Shown here in pieces: positions 1-4,799 of a DNA stretch of 7,164 nt. The position numbers and the translations under genes were made by a program. Where the stretch lies: assembly GCA_903909295.1 (NCBI GenBank), contig CAIVVG010000203.1, positions 1 through 7,164 on the forward strand, read 5' to 3'. Below the pieces are notes generated by a model. The model did no database searches. It was not told where the DNA came from and worked only from the letters and a program-made list of their open reading frames with translations. Origin of the DNA: an uncultured Chlamydiae bacterium. GTDB lineage: Bacteria; Chlamydiota; Chlamydiia; Chlamydiales; SM23-39. Position 1 is the first letter of the stretch, and each line of letters begins with the position of its first letter.

Positions 1-191
1 ACGTTTATGTCGTATATCTTCTGAAGGCGCTCCGCTAACGAAGATTTGCCTGAGCCTTGAAATCCCCCGATCAAAATCAAAAAAGGGTGTTCCTGGGACT
101 GCGCCTTAAAAGTAGACAGAAATTCCAAAGTAATGTCTTCCACACCTGTCGAACTTTCCGAAGAACCAATAGACTCACAAAGATTACACAT
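1..191 (-). CDS. P-loop NTPase or small-molecule kinase, N-terminal part (cut by window edge)
   Basis: The first 63 codons of a gene that continues beyond position 1. It starts at ATG 189-191, with a GAGGAG ribosome site at 201-206 and nine bases of spacing. A competing ATG at 193-195 hits a stop after three codons, so it is not the start. Residues 1-35 are polar and Ser/Glu/Thr-rich. Residues 36-41 form a hydrophobic beta strand (FLILI) leading straight into a Walker A motif, G43-x4-G48-K49-S50, followed by a helix (SLAERLQ). This is the classic nucleotide-binding start of P-loop kinases and AAA-type ATPases, so ATP or GTP binding is well supported. The substrate cannot be told because Walker B and the lid are outside the window. 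The sequence before the strand is short, which suits a stand-alone kinase-like protein better than a large AAA machine. There is no signal peptide, so it is probably cytosolic. Confidence 0.75.
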   Translation of the reverse strand, partial: MCNLCESIGSSESSTGVEDITLEFLSTFKAQSQEHPFLILIGGFQGSGKSSLAERLQKIYDIN

Positions 192-221
192 ACATAACAA
201 CTCCTCTATACTCAGCGGAAA

Positions 222-253
222 GTGGGGGAAAGGCGCTCCGCCCTTTCCCCCAC
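222..253. repeat. Inverted repeat: 12-bp stem, 8-base loop
   Basis: Positions 222-233 (GTGGGGGAAAGG) pair exactly with 242-253 across the loop CGCTCCGC. There is no T-run on either side, so it is not a standard terminator. Read on the minus strand it sits about 15 bases before the ribosome site of the P-loop gene, so it could shape that gene's mRNA leader. Confidence 0.75.
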
Positions 254-267
254 ACCCCCTTTCCCGC

Positions 268-289
268 ATGCGTGTGCTTCGCCACGCAT
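268..289. repeat. Inverted repeat: 7-bp stem, extendable past a 2-base bulge
   Basis: ATGCGTG (268-274) pairs with CACGCAT (283-289). After skipping G266-C267, positions 262-265 (TCCC) also pair with 290-293 (GGGA). The loop is 8 bases. This is the second hairpin of the array. Confidence 0.65.
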
Positions 290-304
290 GGGACGCCCTC
301 ACGG

Positions 305-319
305 CGAGCCAAAGGCTCG
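305..319. repeat. Inverted repeat: 6-bp stem, AAA loop
   Basis: CGAGCC (305-310) pairs with GGCTCG (314-319) across a 3-base loop. It is followed almost at once by the self-complementary GC-rich stretch at 324-334 (GCCGG/CCGGC), which is the fourth palindrome of the array. Confidence 0.65.
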
Positions 320-335
320 TCCTGCCGGGCCGGCG

Positions 336-376
336 ATCCTTTTTGGTTTTGCAAAACGCAAAACATCAAAAAGGAT
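336..376. repeat. Long inverted repeat: 10 + 7 bp stem with a 2-base bulge
   Basis: ATCCTTTTTG (336-345) is the exact complement of 367-376. The inner GTTTTGC (346-352) is the exact complement of GCAAAAC (358-364), with a 5-base loop and a bulge at 365-366. This 17-bp stem is the strongest structure of the array apart from the terminator. Confidence 0.75.
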
Positions 377-389
377 TCGAGTCCAGCAC

Positions 390-411
390 GCGACATGCAT
401 TGGCATGTCGC
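390..411. repeat. Inverted repeat: 9-bp stem, ATTG loop
   Basis: GCGACATGC (390-398) pairs perfectly with GCATGTCGC (403-411). It is the last hairpin before the terminator at 424-449. No T-run follows it on either strand, so it is not a terminator itself. Confidence 0.7.
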
Positions 412-423
412 TCGCTCACAAAA

Positions 424-449
424 AAAAACCTCGCAGTAGCGAGGTTTTT
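424..449 (-). terminator. Intrinsic terminator of the tRNA-Thr/tRNA-Tyr unit
   Basis: An 11-bp perfect stem. The core CCTCGC (429-434) and GCGAGG (439-444) are joined by a 4-base loop (435-438) and flanked by A5/T5 arms. On the minus strand it begins five bases after the tRNA-Tyr 3' end and runs into a T-tract made by the eight As at 421-428. The plus-strand reading also has a T5 tail (445-449), so it could work in both directions. There is no plus-strand gene upstream to need it. Confidence 0.9.
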
Positions 450-453
450 ATTT

Positions 454-535
454 TGGGAGCGGCTGGACTCGAACCAGCGAAACCCGAAGGTGAGGGATTT
501 ACAGTCCCTTGCAATTGCCGCTATGCGAAGCTCCC
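454..535 (-). tRNA. tRNA-Tyr, anticodon GTA
   Basis: A class II tRNA of 82 bases. The anticodon loop CTGTAAA puts GTA at 500-502 (minus strand) on a perfect 5-bp stem (AGGGA/TCCCT). A 14-base variable arm carries a small ACC/GGT stem capped by TTCG, as expected for bacterial tRNA-Tyr. The T arm GCTGG-TTCGAGT-CCAGC is perfect. The acceptor stem has six good pairs, and the seventh (T7 with C66) is a mismatch. The discriminator base is A and no CCA is encoded. It is the second tRNA of a minus-strand pair, nine bases after tRNA-Thr and directly before the terminator at 424-449. Confidence 0.95.
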
Positions 536-544
536 ATAAAAAAA

Positions 545-616
545 TGCTGGCGAAAGGAATTGAACCCTCAACCGTCCGATTACAAGTCGGGCGCTCTACC
601 ATTGAGCTACGCCAGC
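545..616 (-). tRNA. tRNA-Thr, anticodon TGT
   Basis: A 72-base cloverleaf. The acceptor GCTGGCG/CGCCAGC is perfect, the D stem GCTC/GAGC is good, and the anticodon loop CTTGTAA gives TGT (582-584). The T loop is TTCAATT. The outer anticodon-stem pair (C27 with A43) is mismatched, and the T stem contains two G-T wobbles. The discriminator is A and no CCA is encoded. It is the first gene of the minus-strand tRNA pair, 16 bases downstream of the -10 box at 633-638. Confidence 0.95.
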
Positions 617-632
617 AAATACAGTGCTATCA

Positions 633-661
633 ACTGTACCAAAATCTCCCTTTGATCTCAA
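633..661 (-). promoter_or_regulatory. Sigma70-type promoter for the tRNA-Thr/tRNA-Tyr unit
   Basis: On the minus strand the -35 box TTGAGA (656-661, five of six consensus) and the -10 box TACAGT (633-638, four of six) are separated by exactly 17 bases (639-655). Transcription would start about 9-10 bases before the mature tRNA-Thr. The -35 box overlaps the stop codon of the SEC-C gene, so the tRNAs can be expressed independently of it. Confidence 0.6.
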
Positions 662-855
662 CTTTTTGCTTCGTCGGCCTTCTTTTCCTCAAGGGAAATG
701 GGGGTCACCACCCGATTGAATAGGGAGGTCATCGGTGTGCTCGATTCGATCTTGGTGGCTAAAAACTTGCCCCCAATCGCCTTCGGCTCACAACATTTTT
801 TGAATTTTTTCCCTGACTCACAAGGACAAGGATCGTTACGTCCAACTTTTTTCAT
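658..855 (-). CDS. Small SEC-C motif protein (65 aa)
   Basis: A 65-residue protein starting MKKVGRNDPCPCESG. Residues 5-22 form a complete SEC-C zinc-binding motif, C10-P-C12-x8-C21-C22, preceded by the typical GRNDPCPC signature. This is the motif found at the C-terminus of SecA, where it binds zinc and helps contact SecB, and in many stand-alone proteins of unknown role. Here it stands alone at the N-terminus with a 43-residue polar tail ending in lysine, glutamate and alanine-rich residues, and no second domain. The start ATG (853-855) has no Shine-Dalgarno site. A possible promoter lies so close that the mRNA may be almost leaderless. The gene precedes the tRNA-Thr/Tyr unit and is divergent from the ttcA-like gene. 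Zinc binding is well supported; partner and function are unknown. Confidence 0.85.
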   Translation of the reverse strand: MKKVGRNDPCPCESGKKFKKCCEPKAIGGKFLATKIESSTPMTSLFNRVVTPISLEEKKADEAKS

Positions 856-863
856 AGAGAAGG

Positions 864-892
864 AGTGTAACAGAGAGGGATGTAAAAGTCTA
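864..892 (-). promoter_or_regulatory. Possible promoter of the SEC-C gene
   Basis: On the minus strand a TAGACT -35 (887-892) and a TACACT -10 (864-869) are 17 bases apart, each matching four of six consensus bases. The -10 ends eight bases before the ATG at 855, so transcription would begin at or next to the start codon, which agrees with the missing ribosome site. The match is only moderate. Confidence 0.35.
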
Positions 893-935
893 TTGCTATT
901 TGTCTGGGGAGGGGAGTAAACTGGAGGGAACTTTT

Positions 936-1688
936 ATGAAATTGCACATCCCCATTGCCCGCCCTCCTTGGACTTCTCTCGGTAAAGAGCTCGAGAGTTG
1001 CGTCCGCAAAGCTATTTTTGACTTTGAGCTCATCGGCCCCGAAACCGAGAAACTGGCTATCGCCCTCAGCGGGGGAAAAGACTCCTTGGGCCTTCTATTT
1101 CTTCTCCACTCGCTGCGGGGGCGGGGGTTCCCCTCCTTTGAGCTCTTTGCGATCCATGTGGATGGGGAATTCTCCTGCGGGGCGGGGGTGGATGGGAATT
1201 TTTTGGCCACCATCTGCAAGGAGCTAGGGGTCGAGTTCATCCGGCGCTCCTCTACGCAGAAGCGGGAGGGGCTGGAGTGCTACCGGTGCTCTCGAGAGCG
1301 GAGGACGCTTATTTTTGAGGCGGCCAAGGAGGTGGGGGCTACAACGGTTGCCTTCGGCCACCACGCAGACGATAGCGCGCAGACGCTTCTCTTGAACTTG
1401 CTGCACAAGGCCGAATTTGCAGCCAATTTACCCAAAGTCCCGATGCATGCTTATGGCGTGACTATTATTCGGCCGCTCATCTACGTCAAAGAGGCCGATT
1501 TACGGATTTTTGCTGACCAGTACGGCTTTGCGCGGATCACTTGCCAGTGCCCTGTAGGACAAAACTCGAAGAGGAAACAGGTGGATGAATTATTGGGTCA
1601 GATCGAAAAAATATTCCCCCATGCACGCAGTAATTTGTCGCGGGCAGGTCTGCTGCAGGGGTCTAATAAAGCCTTGAGAGGATCTTGA
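936..1688 (+). CDS. ttcA: TtcA-like tRNA 2-thiocytidine synthetase (PP-loop ATPase, Fe-S type)
   Basis: A 250-residue cytosolic enzyme of the TtcA/TtuA group. The family uses ATP to adenylate a tRNA base and a [4Fe-4S] cluster to insert sulfur; for TtcA the target is cytidine 32. Visible motifs: the PP-loop SGGKDS at residues 45-50, the cluster motif C115-x2-C118 followed by SRERR, the GHHADD motif at 141-146, a conserved IIRPL segment at 177-181, and a late cysteine pair C203-x-C205. I chose ATG 936 because GGAGGG lies at 923-928, seven bases upstream. A TTG at 900 would add 12 residues but lacks support. It is shorter than E. coli TtcA (311 aa), mostly at the termini. The late motif is CxC, where E. 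coli, as I recall it, has CxxC. The gene is 24 bases upstream of the symporter gene. Assignment to TtcA proper rather than another PP-loop tRNA thiolase is likely but not certain. Confidence 0.85.
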   Translation: MKLHIPIARPPWTSLGKELESCVRKAIFDFELIGPETEKLAIALSGGKDSLGLLFLLHSLRGRGFPSFELFAIHVDGEFSCGAGVDGNFLATICKELGVEFIRRSSTQKREGLECYRCSRERRTLIFEAAKEVGATTVAFGHHADDSAQTLLLNLLHKAEFAANLPKVPMHAYGVTIIRPLIYVKEADLRIFADQYGFARITCQCPVGQNSKRKQVDELLGQIEKIFPHARSNLSRAGLLQGSNKALRGS

Positions 1689-1702
1689 AAAAATTGTATA
1701 CA
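1674..1702 (+). promoter_or_regulatory. Possible internal promoter before the PutP-like gene
   Basis: TTGAGA (1674-1679, five of six) lies 17 bases before TATACA (1697-1702, four of six), overlapping the end of the ttcA-like gene. The start site would fall only a few bases before ATG 1713, leaving the weak AGGA ribosome site (1702-1705) outside the transcript. It may therefore give a near-leaderless mRNA, or be a chance match in an AT-rich gap. Confidence 0.3.
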
Positions 1703-1712
1703 GGATAGAAAT

Positions 1713-3149
1713 ATGTCAGTTGCAACAATTCCTATTTTACTCGAGCTCGCTACCTTCTTTGGATATTTCGCCGTCGTTTTAGGGATCGCTTTTTTCTCCT
1801 ACCGAAAGCAAACATCCGATACCGATTTCGTATTGGGAAATCGCTCCTTGAATTTCTGGCTAACCGCTCTTTCCGCCCACGCGAGCGATATGAGCAGTTG
1901 GCTCTTTTTGGCCTACCCGGCCACCGTCTTTACGCAGGGGGTATTCGCTGGGTGGACGGCCGTGGGGCTGACCCTCTTCATGTTCCTCAACTGGCACTTC
2001 GTCGCTCCCCGCTTGCGCACAGCTACAGAGCATTTTAACAGTTTGACCCTGAACTCCTATTTCGAGTCGCGCTTTATGGACACTTCGGGTCGTATCCGAG
2101 TGGTCTCTGCCTTCATGTCGGTGCTGTTCTTCACGTTTTATATCTCATCGGGGGTCGTCGCTTTAGGCTTGCTCGTCGAATCGCTCTTTGGCCTCCATTA
2201 CCTGATCGGGATCTCAGTCGGTCTTGTCATTGTGGTGATCTATGTCTTTTCTGGGGGGTACCGAACTGTCGCTTGGATCGACCTCTTTCAGGGCTTTTTC
2301 CTCTTAGGAGTCATCGTCTTCATTCCTCTGCTCCTTTTAGCTAAATTCGGCGGCATGACTCCCGTTATGGATGCGGTGCGAACGCAGCACCTCTCCACGT
2401 CGCTCTTCCCCGACTTTTCTGGCACTACGTTGATGAAAATTCTCTTCGGAGCCTTGGGTTGGGGACTTGGCTATTTTGGGCAACCCCACATCCTGACAAA
2501 ATTCATGGGGATTCGGCATGTCTCCGAAATGAGCAAGGCAAAATACTTAGGTATCAGCTGGCAGATCATCGCTTTGGGGGCCGCAACGGTCATTGGCCTC
2601 ATTGGGATCTACATTTTCCCCCAAGGTCTCCACGATCCTCAGAGGGTCATTCTAGACATCGTCAAGACCACCTTGCCCAGTTTTTTCGCGGGTCTTGTTT
2701 TGTGCGCGATTTTGGCCGCAACAACCAATGTGATGGCAGCACAGATTCTGGTGGTTGCGTCGAATTTATCAGAAGACTTTTATAAGCGGATTTTTCGGCA
2801 AAACGCCTCCCATAAGGAGCTTCTCTGGGTCTCTCGGGCAGCTGTTATTTTGATCGCATTCTTGGGCTTCCTCATCGCCTTCTTCAAGGTTGCGTCCATC
2901 TATACACTGGTCCTCTACTCCTGGTCTGGCCTGGGCGCCTCTTTTGGCCCCCTAGTGCTTCTATCTCTCTATCTTAAAAACATCAATAAACACGGCGCAT
3001 TTGCAGGGATTCTCGTCGGAGGTCTCACCTCGGCAATTTGGCCCTACTTCGAAGAGCACTACCACGTGGTAGTCCCCTCCGTCGTAGCGGGATTTGTCTT
3101 TAGCATCCTCGCTATTTTAGCCGTCTCATTCATTACAAAAAAAAGGTAG
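1713..3149 (+). CDS. putP: PutP-like sodium:solute symporter (SSS family), probable proline uptake
   Basis: A 478-residue inner-membrane transporter that aligns along its whole length with E. coli PutP (about 502 aa). About 13 hydrophobic segments are visible, near residues 8-29, 46-71, 76-94, 131-155, 161-181, 188-210, 240-256, 281-303, 322-351, 371-392, 396-420, 428-446 and 452-474. Conserved signatures: GNRSL (R44, PutP R40), SAHASDMSSW with D59 (PutP D55, needed for sodium), and GWGLGYFGQPHIL with W250, Y254 and P258 (PutP proline-site residues W244, Y248, P252). The segment after ILAA (residues 337-344) reads TTNVMAAQ where PutP has VMSTLSCQ, so the sodium ligands S340 and T341 become N339 and V340. 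Proline as substrate is therefore likely, but the ion coupling may differ. An AGGA site (1702-1705) precedes the ATG. surE follows after four bases. Confidence 0.88.
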   Translation: MSVATIPILLELATFFGYFAVVLGIAFFSYRKQTSDTDFVLGNRSLNFWLTALSAHASDMSSWLFLAYPATVFTQGVFAGWTAVGLTLFMFLNWHFVAPRLRTATEHFNSLTLNSYFESRFMDTSGRIRVVSAFMSVLFFTFYISSGVVALGLLVESLFGLHYLIGISVGLVIVVIYVFSGGYRTVAWIDLFQGFFLLGVIVFIPLLLLAKFGGMTPVMDAVRTQHLSTSLFPDFSGTTLMKILFGALGWGLGYFGQPHILTKFMGIRHVSEMSKAKYLGISWQIIALGAATVIGLIGIYIFPQGLHDPQRVILDIVKTTLPSFFAGLVLCAILAATTNVMAAQILVVASNLSEDFYKRIFRQNASHKELLWVSRAAVILIAFLGFLIAFFKVASIYTLVLYSWSGLGASFGPLVLLSLYLKNINKHGAFAGILVGGLTSAIWPYFEEHYHVVVPSVVAGFVFSILAILAVSFITKKR

Positions 3150-3153
3150 GTTT

Positions 3154-3975
3154 ATGGCTCGTCCCTTCATTCTCATTACCAACGACGATGGCATCCAAGC
3201 GCCCGGCATCCGCCACTTATGGGAAGCGGTGCAAGAACACGCCGACATCGCAATCATCGCTCCCCATACCGAAAAATCGGGTTGTGGATTGGGAATCACC
3301 TGGACCAAACCCCTGAACGTCAGACCTATTCAATGGGAAGGGAACACCCCCGCCTGGTCTGTCACAGGGACCCCCGCCGACTGCGTTAAAATGGGTGTCA
3401 GCATTATCTTAGATCGGAGACCTGATCTCGTCTTGTCTGGGATCAACAACGGATCAAACGCAGGACGGACTGTCCTCTACAGCGGTACGGTTGGCGGCGT
3501 GATTGAAGCCGCTTTTAAAAACATCCCCGGCATCGCCTTTTCCTTTGCCGACGGCCAAGGCCCCTCACTGGCTGTAACGAAAAAATACATCTCTCCGCTC
3601 GTCATGCACGTCCTTAAAAACCCTCTTCCCCAAGGGACCTTTCTCAACGTCAATTTCCCTCAAAATGCCGACCAGCGAATCGTTGGAATGCGGATGGCTA
3701 AGCAAGGACTTGGCCACTTCGTAGAAGAGCCCGATCGAAGGATCCACCCCGAAGGGGTCCCCTACTACTGGCTCGGAGGAAAGTGGAGCTCTTGTGAAGA
3801 AGAACCAGAGAGCGACGTCGCCCTCATGCAACAGGGATTTATCGCAGTAGTCCCCATCCACGTAAACCAGCTCACTGATCAAGCCGCTTTTAAACAACAC
3901 AAAGCCGCCGTCGACCAGCTCTTTACAGATCTCGATCCAGCCGCCGAATTGCCTCCTGCTGGGCGGACTCGATAA
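3154..3975 (+). CDS. surE: SurE survival protein, 5'/3'-nucleotidase
   Basis: A 273-residue metal-dependent phosphatase that removes phosphate from nucleoside 5'- and 3'-monophosphates in the cytosol. Family hallmarks: N-terminal ILITNDDG with the metal-binding pair D11-D12, S42 in the APHTEKSG loop (the usual serine ligand), the SGINNGSNAG motif at 95-104 with N98, and YSGTVGGVIEA at 109-119. The TGTPADCV segment (71-78) is also typical. ATG 3154 is four bases after the symporter stop. Its ribosome site (AAAAGG, 3141-3146) lies inside the end of that gene, so the two are very likely co-transcribed and coupled. The C-terminus runs about 15 residues past what I would expect and is encoded in DNA that also codes, on the other strand, for the end of a lipoprotein gene. 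Confidence 0.95.
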   Translation: MARPFILITNDDGIQAPGIRHLWEAVQEHADIAIIAPHTEKSGCGLGITWTKPLNVRPIQWEGNTPAWSVTGTPADCVKMGVSIILDRRPDLVLSGINNGSNAGRTVLYSGTVGGVIEAAFKNIPGIAFSFADGQGPSLAVTKKYISPLVMHVLKNPLPQGTFLNVNFPQNADQRIVGMRMAKQGLGHFVEEPDRRIHPEGVPYYWLGGKWSSCEEEPESDVALMQQGFIAVVPIHVNQLTDQAAFKQHKAAVDQLFTDLDPAAELPPAGRTR

Positions 3976-4285
3976 GCTCCTTGGCCCCCGGAATCTCATA
4001 GAGGCGGGCCAATTGGATAAAGAGCTCTTCGCTCTCCGCGGAGGGGCCTTGGGTGGTACCCGCCTCCCATTTCCGTGCCTGGACCACGAGAGAAGCGATC
4101 TTGGTGTAGCGCTTCCTCAGGCGAGGGAGCGCCCTCTGAAGCTCCTCCCGACTCGCGATCTTCCCCAGCTCTTGGGTCAATTTCCTCGTCTCAGCCTCCC
4201 CCTCCCAGCGGAGCTCTTCCAGGGTCGCAGGCGCGCAGCCAGTGAGTAAGAGGCAAAGGAGGAAAAAATGGCGGGCTGTTATCAA
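3923..4285 (-). CDS. Small predicted lipoprotein, unknown function (120 aa)
   Basis: The N-terminus MITARHFFLLCLLLTGCAP is a textbook lipoprotein signal: a short positive start, a hydrophobic core and the lipobox LLTG-C17. The mature chain (about 104 residues) has no other membrane segment. It is charged and almost wholly helical, with Arg/Glu/Leu patterns at 23-75 and 84-118 that suggest a helical bundle or coiled coil. The start codon is TTG (4283-4285) overlapping the upstream stop as TTGA. The frame closes a few codons upstream and no other start keeps the signal peptide, so TTG is well supported and translation is probably coupled. There is no ribosome site of its own. It is the second gene of a leftward pair and its last 53 bases overlap surE in the opposite direction. 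I do not recognise the family. Confidence 0.8.
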   Translation of the reverse strand: MITARHFFLLCLLLTGCAPATLEELRWEGEAETRKLTQELGKIASREELQRALPRLRKRYTKIASLVVQARKWEAGTTQGPSAESEELFIQLARLYEIPGAKELIESAQQEAIRRLDRDL

Positions 4286-4665
4286 GGAGTGGCAGGCTCT
4301 TGTTCATATAACGCGATGACCCCTAGAATGTCCTCTCTTGACTCCTCAGGAAGCCCCAGAGCATGAAAGTTGTCTCTAACGAACCTACAGGCATCATGCA
4401 GGGTCAAGTTTAAGCCATATTTCGCATTGAGCTCTTTTAGAAATGTCTGCAAAAATTTCCGACTCTCGGCGAGAGGATCCTCAGAAGCCTCTATCATCTC
4501 ACCGAGACGATCCATCACCCCTAGTGCACCGTCTGCATTCTGGTTTTCCACCTGAATCAAAAGGTCGCTCGCAATCTCTTGAGATCCAACCCCCTCCAAC
4601 TGATTACAACACAACAGACTCACACTAGTGACAGCTAGCGCAGCCACCCTCTTAACACTTCCCAT
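4282..4665 (-). CDS. Small predicted secreted or lipoprotein-like protein, unknown function (127 aa)
   Basis: A 127-residue protein whose first 20 residues (MGSVKRVAALAVTSVSLLCC) form a signal-like segment: two basic residues, then a hydrophobic core ending in a Cys-Cys pair. The lipobox is irregular (LLC-C20, with Cys at -1), so lipidation at C20 is plausible but uncertain. Residues 27-60 are acidic and polar; 62-85 and 90-122 look helical (for example PLAESRKFLQTFLKELN). No known catalytic motif is visible. ATG 4663-4665 has a strong GGAG ribosome site at 4672-4675, preceded by an A-rich leader and a promoter at 4697-4726. Its stop overlaps the start of the next lipoprotein gene by four bases, so the two are one unit and may act together at the envelope. 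I do not recognise the family. Confidence 0.75.
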   Translation of the reverse strand: MGSVKRVAALAVTSVSLLCCNQLEGVGSQEIASDLLIQVENQNADGALGVMDRLGEMIEASEDPLAESRKFLQTFLKELNAKYGLNLTLHDACRFVRDNFHALGLPEESREDILGVIALYEQEPATP

Positions 4666-4696
4666 CGTCTGCTCCTTTTATTTTTTTTCCTAGCCC

Positions 4697-4726
4697 AGCA
4701 TAGCACCTGTAAGTATTTTTTGACAC
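4697..4726 (-). promoter_or_regulatory. Promoter of the lipoprotein pair (extended -10)
   Basis: On the minus strand the -10 TATGCT (4697-4702) is preceded by TG plus one base, giving an extended -10. A GTGTCA -35 (4721-4726, four of six) lies 18 bases upstream. The leader to ATG 4665 would be about 25 bases and contains the A-rich stretch and the GGAG site. Confidence 0.5.
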
Positions 4727-4746
4727 CACCAACTCTGCGATAAAAT
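4720..4746 (+). promoter_or_regulatory. Promoter of the tRNA-Val/tRNA-Asp(/yitT) unit
   Basis: A perfect TTGACA -35 (4720-4725) and a TAAAAT -10 (4741-4746, five of six), with a short 15-base spacer. The transcript would start about 50 bases before tRNA-Val. A second, weaker candidate closer to the gene is TTGCAG (4754-4759) with TAATAT (4778-4783) at 18 bases. The -35 overlaps that of the opposing lipoprotein promoter. Confidence 0.5.
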
Positions 4747-4799
4747 TCTTCGCTTGCAGAAAAAGAACCGCTTCGGGTAATATCATCGCTTACGTTCAA

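Larger units (their letters stand above)
192..423. other. Gene-free, hairpin-rich intergenic region
   Basis: No credible gene is seen here on either strand. The open frames that cross it are low-complexity readings of palindromes and of the neighbouring tRNA genes. Instead it holds six consecutive perfect or near-perfect inverted repeats (222-253, 268-289, 305-319, 324-334, 336-376, 390-411). The minus-strand ribosome site of the P-loop gene lies at its left edge (201-206). No confident promoter for that gene was recognised, although it must lie here unless transcription reads through the tRNA terminator. Confidence 0.7.

Noticed and set aside
24..241. A 12-base direct repeat (AAGGCGCTCCGC) at 24-35 and 230-241
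   Set aside because: One copy is inside the P-loop coding region and the other inside a hairpin. No flanking similarity is seen, so chance is the simplest explanation.
133..723. A 196-residue plus-strand open frame across the hairpin array and both tRNAs
   Set aside because: It reads antisense through two clear tRNA genes and their terminator, is built of low-complexity palindromic segments and has no ribosome site. It is an artefact.
894..922. TTGCTA/TAAACT with 17-base spacing as a promoter for the ttcA-like gene
   Set aside because: Transcription would begin after the GGAGGG ribosome site that clearly serves ATG 936, so it cannot be the functional promoter.
900..935. A TTG start at 900 giving a longer TtcA-like protein
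   Set aside because: The 12 extra residues (SGEGSKLEGTF...) are the translated ribosome-site region. ATG 936 has a well-placed GGAGGG and fits the family start.
2337..2519. Short minus-strand frames inside the symporter gene
   Set aside because: They lie fully within a well-supported transporter gene, show no motif and have no ribosome site.
4443..4628. Plus-strand small frames opposite the 127-aa gene
   Set aside because: The minus-strand frame has a strong ribosome site, a promoter and a signal peptide; these are its shadows.
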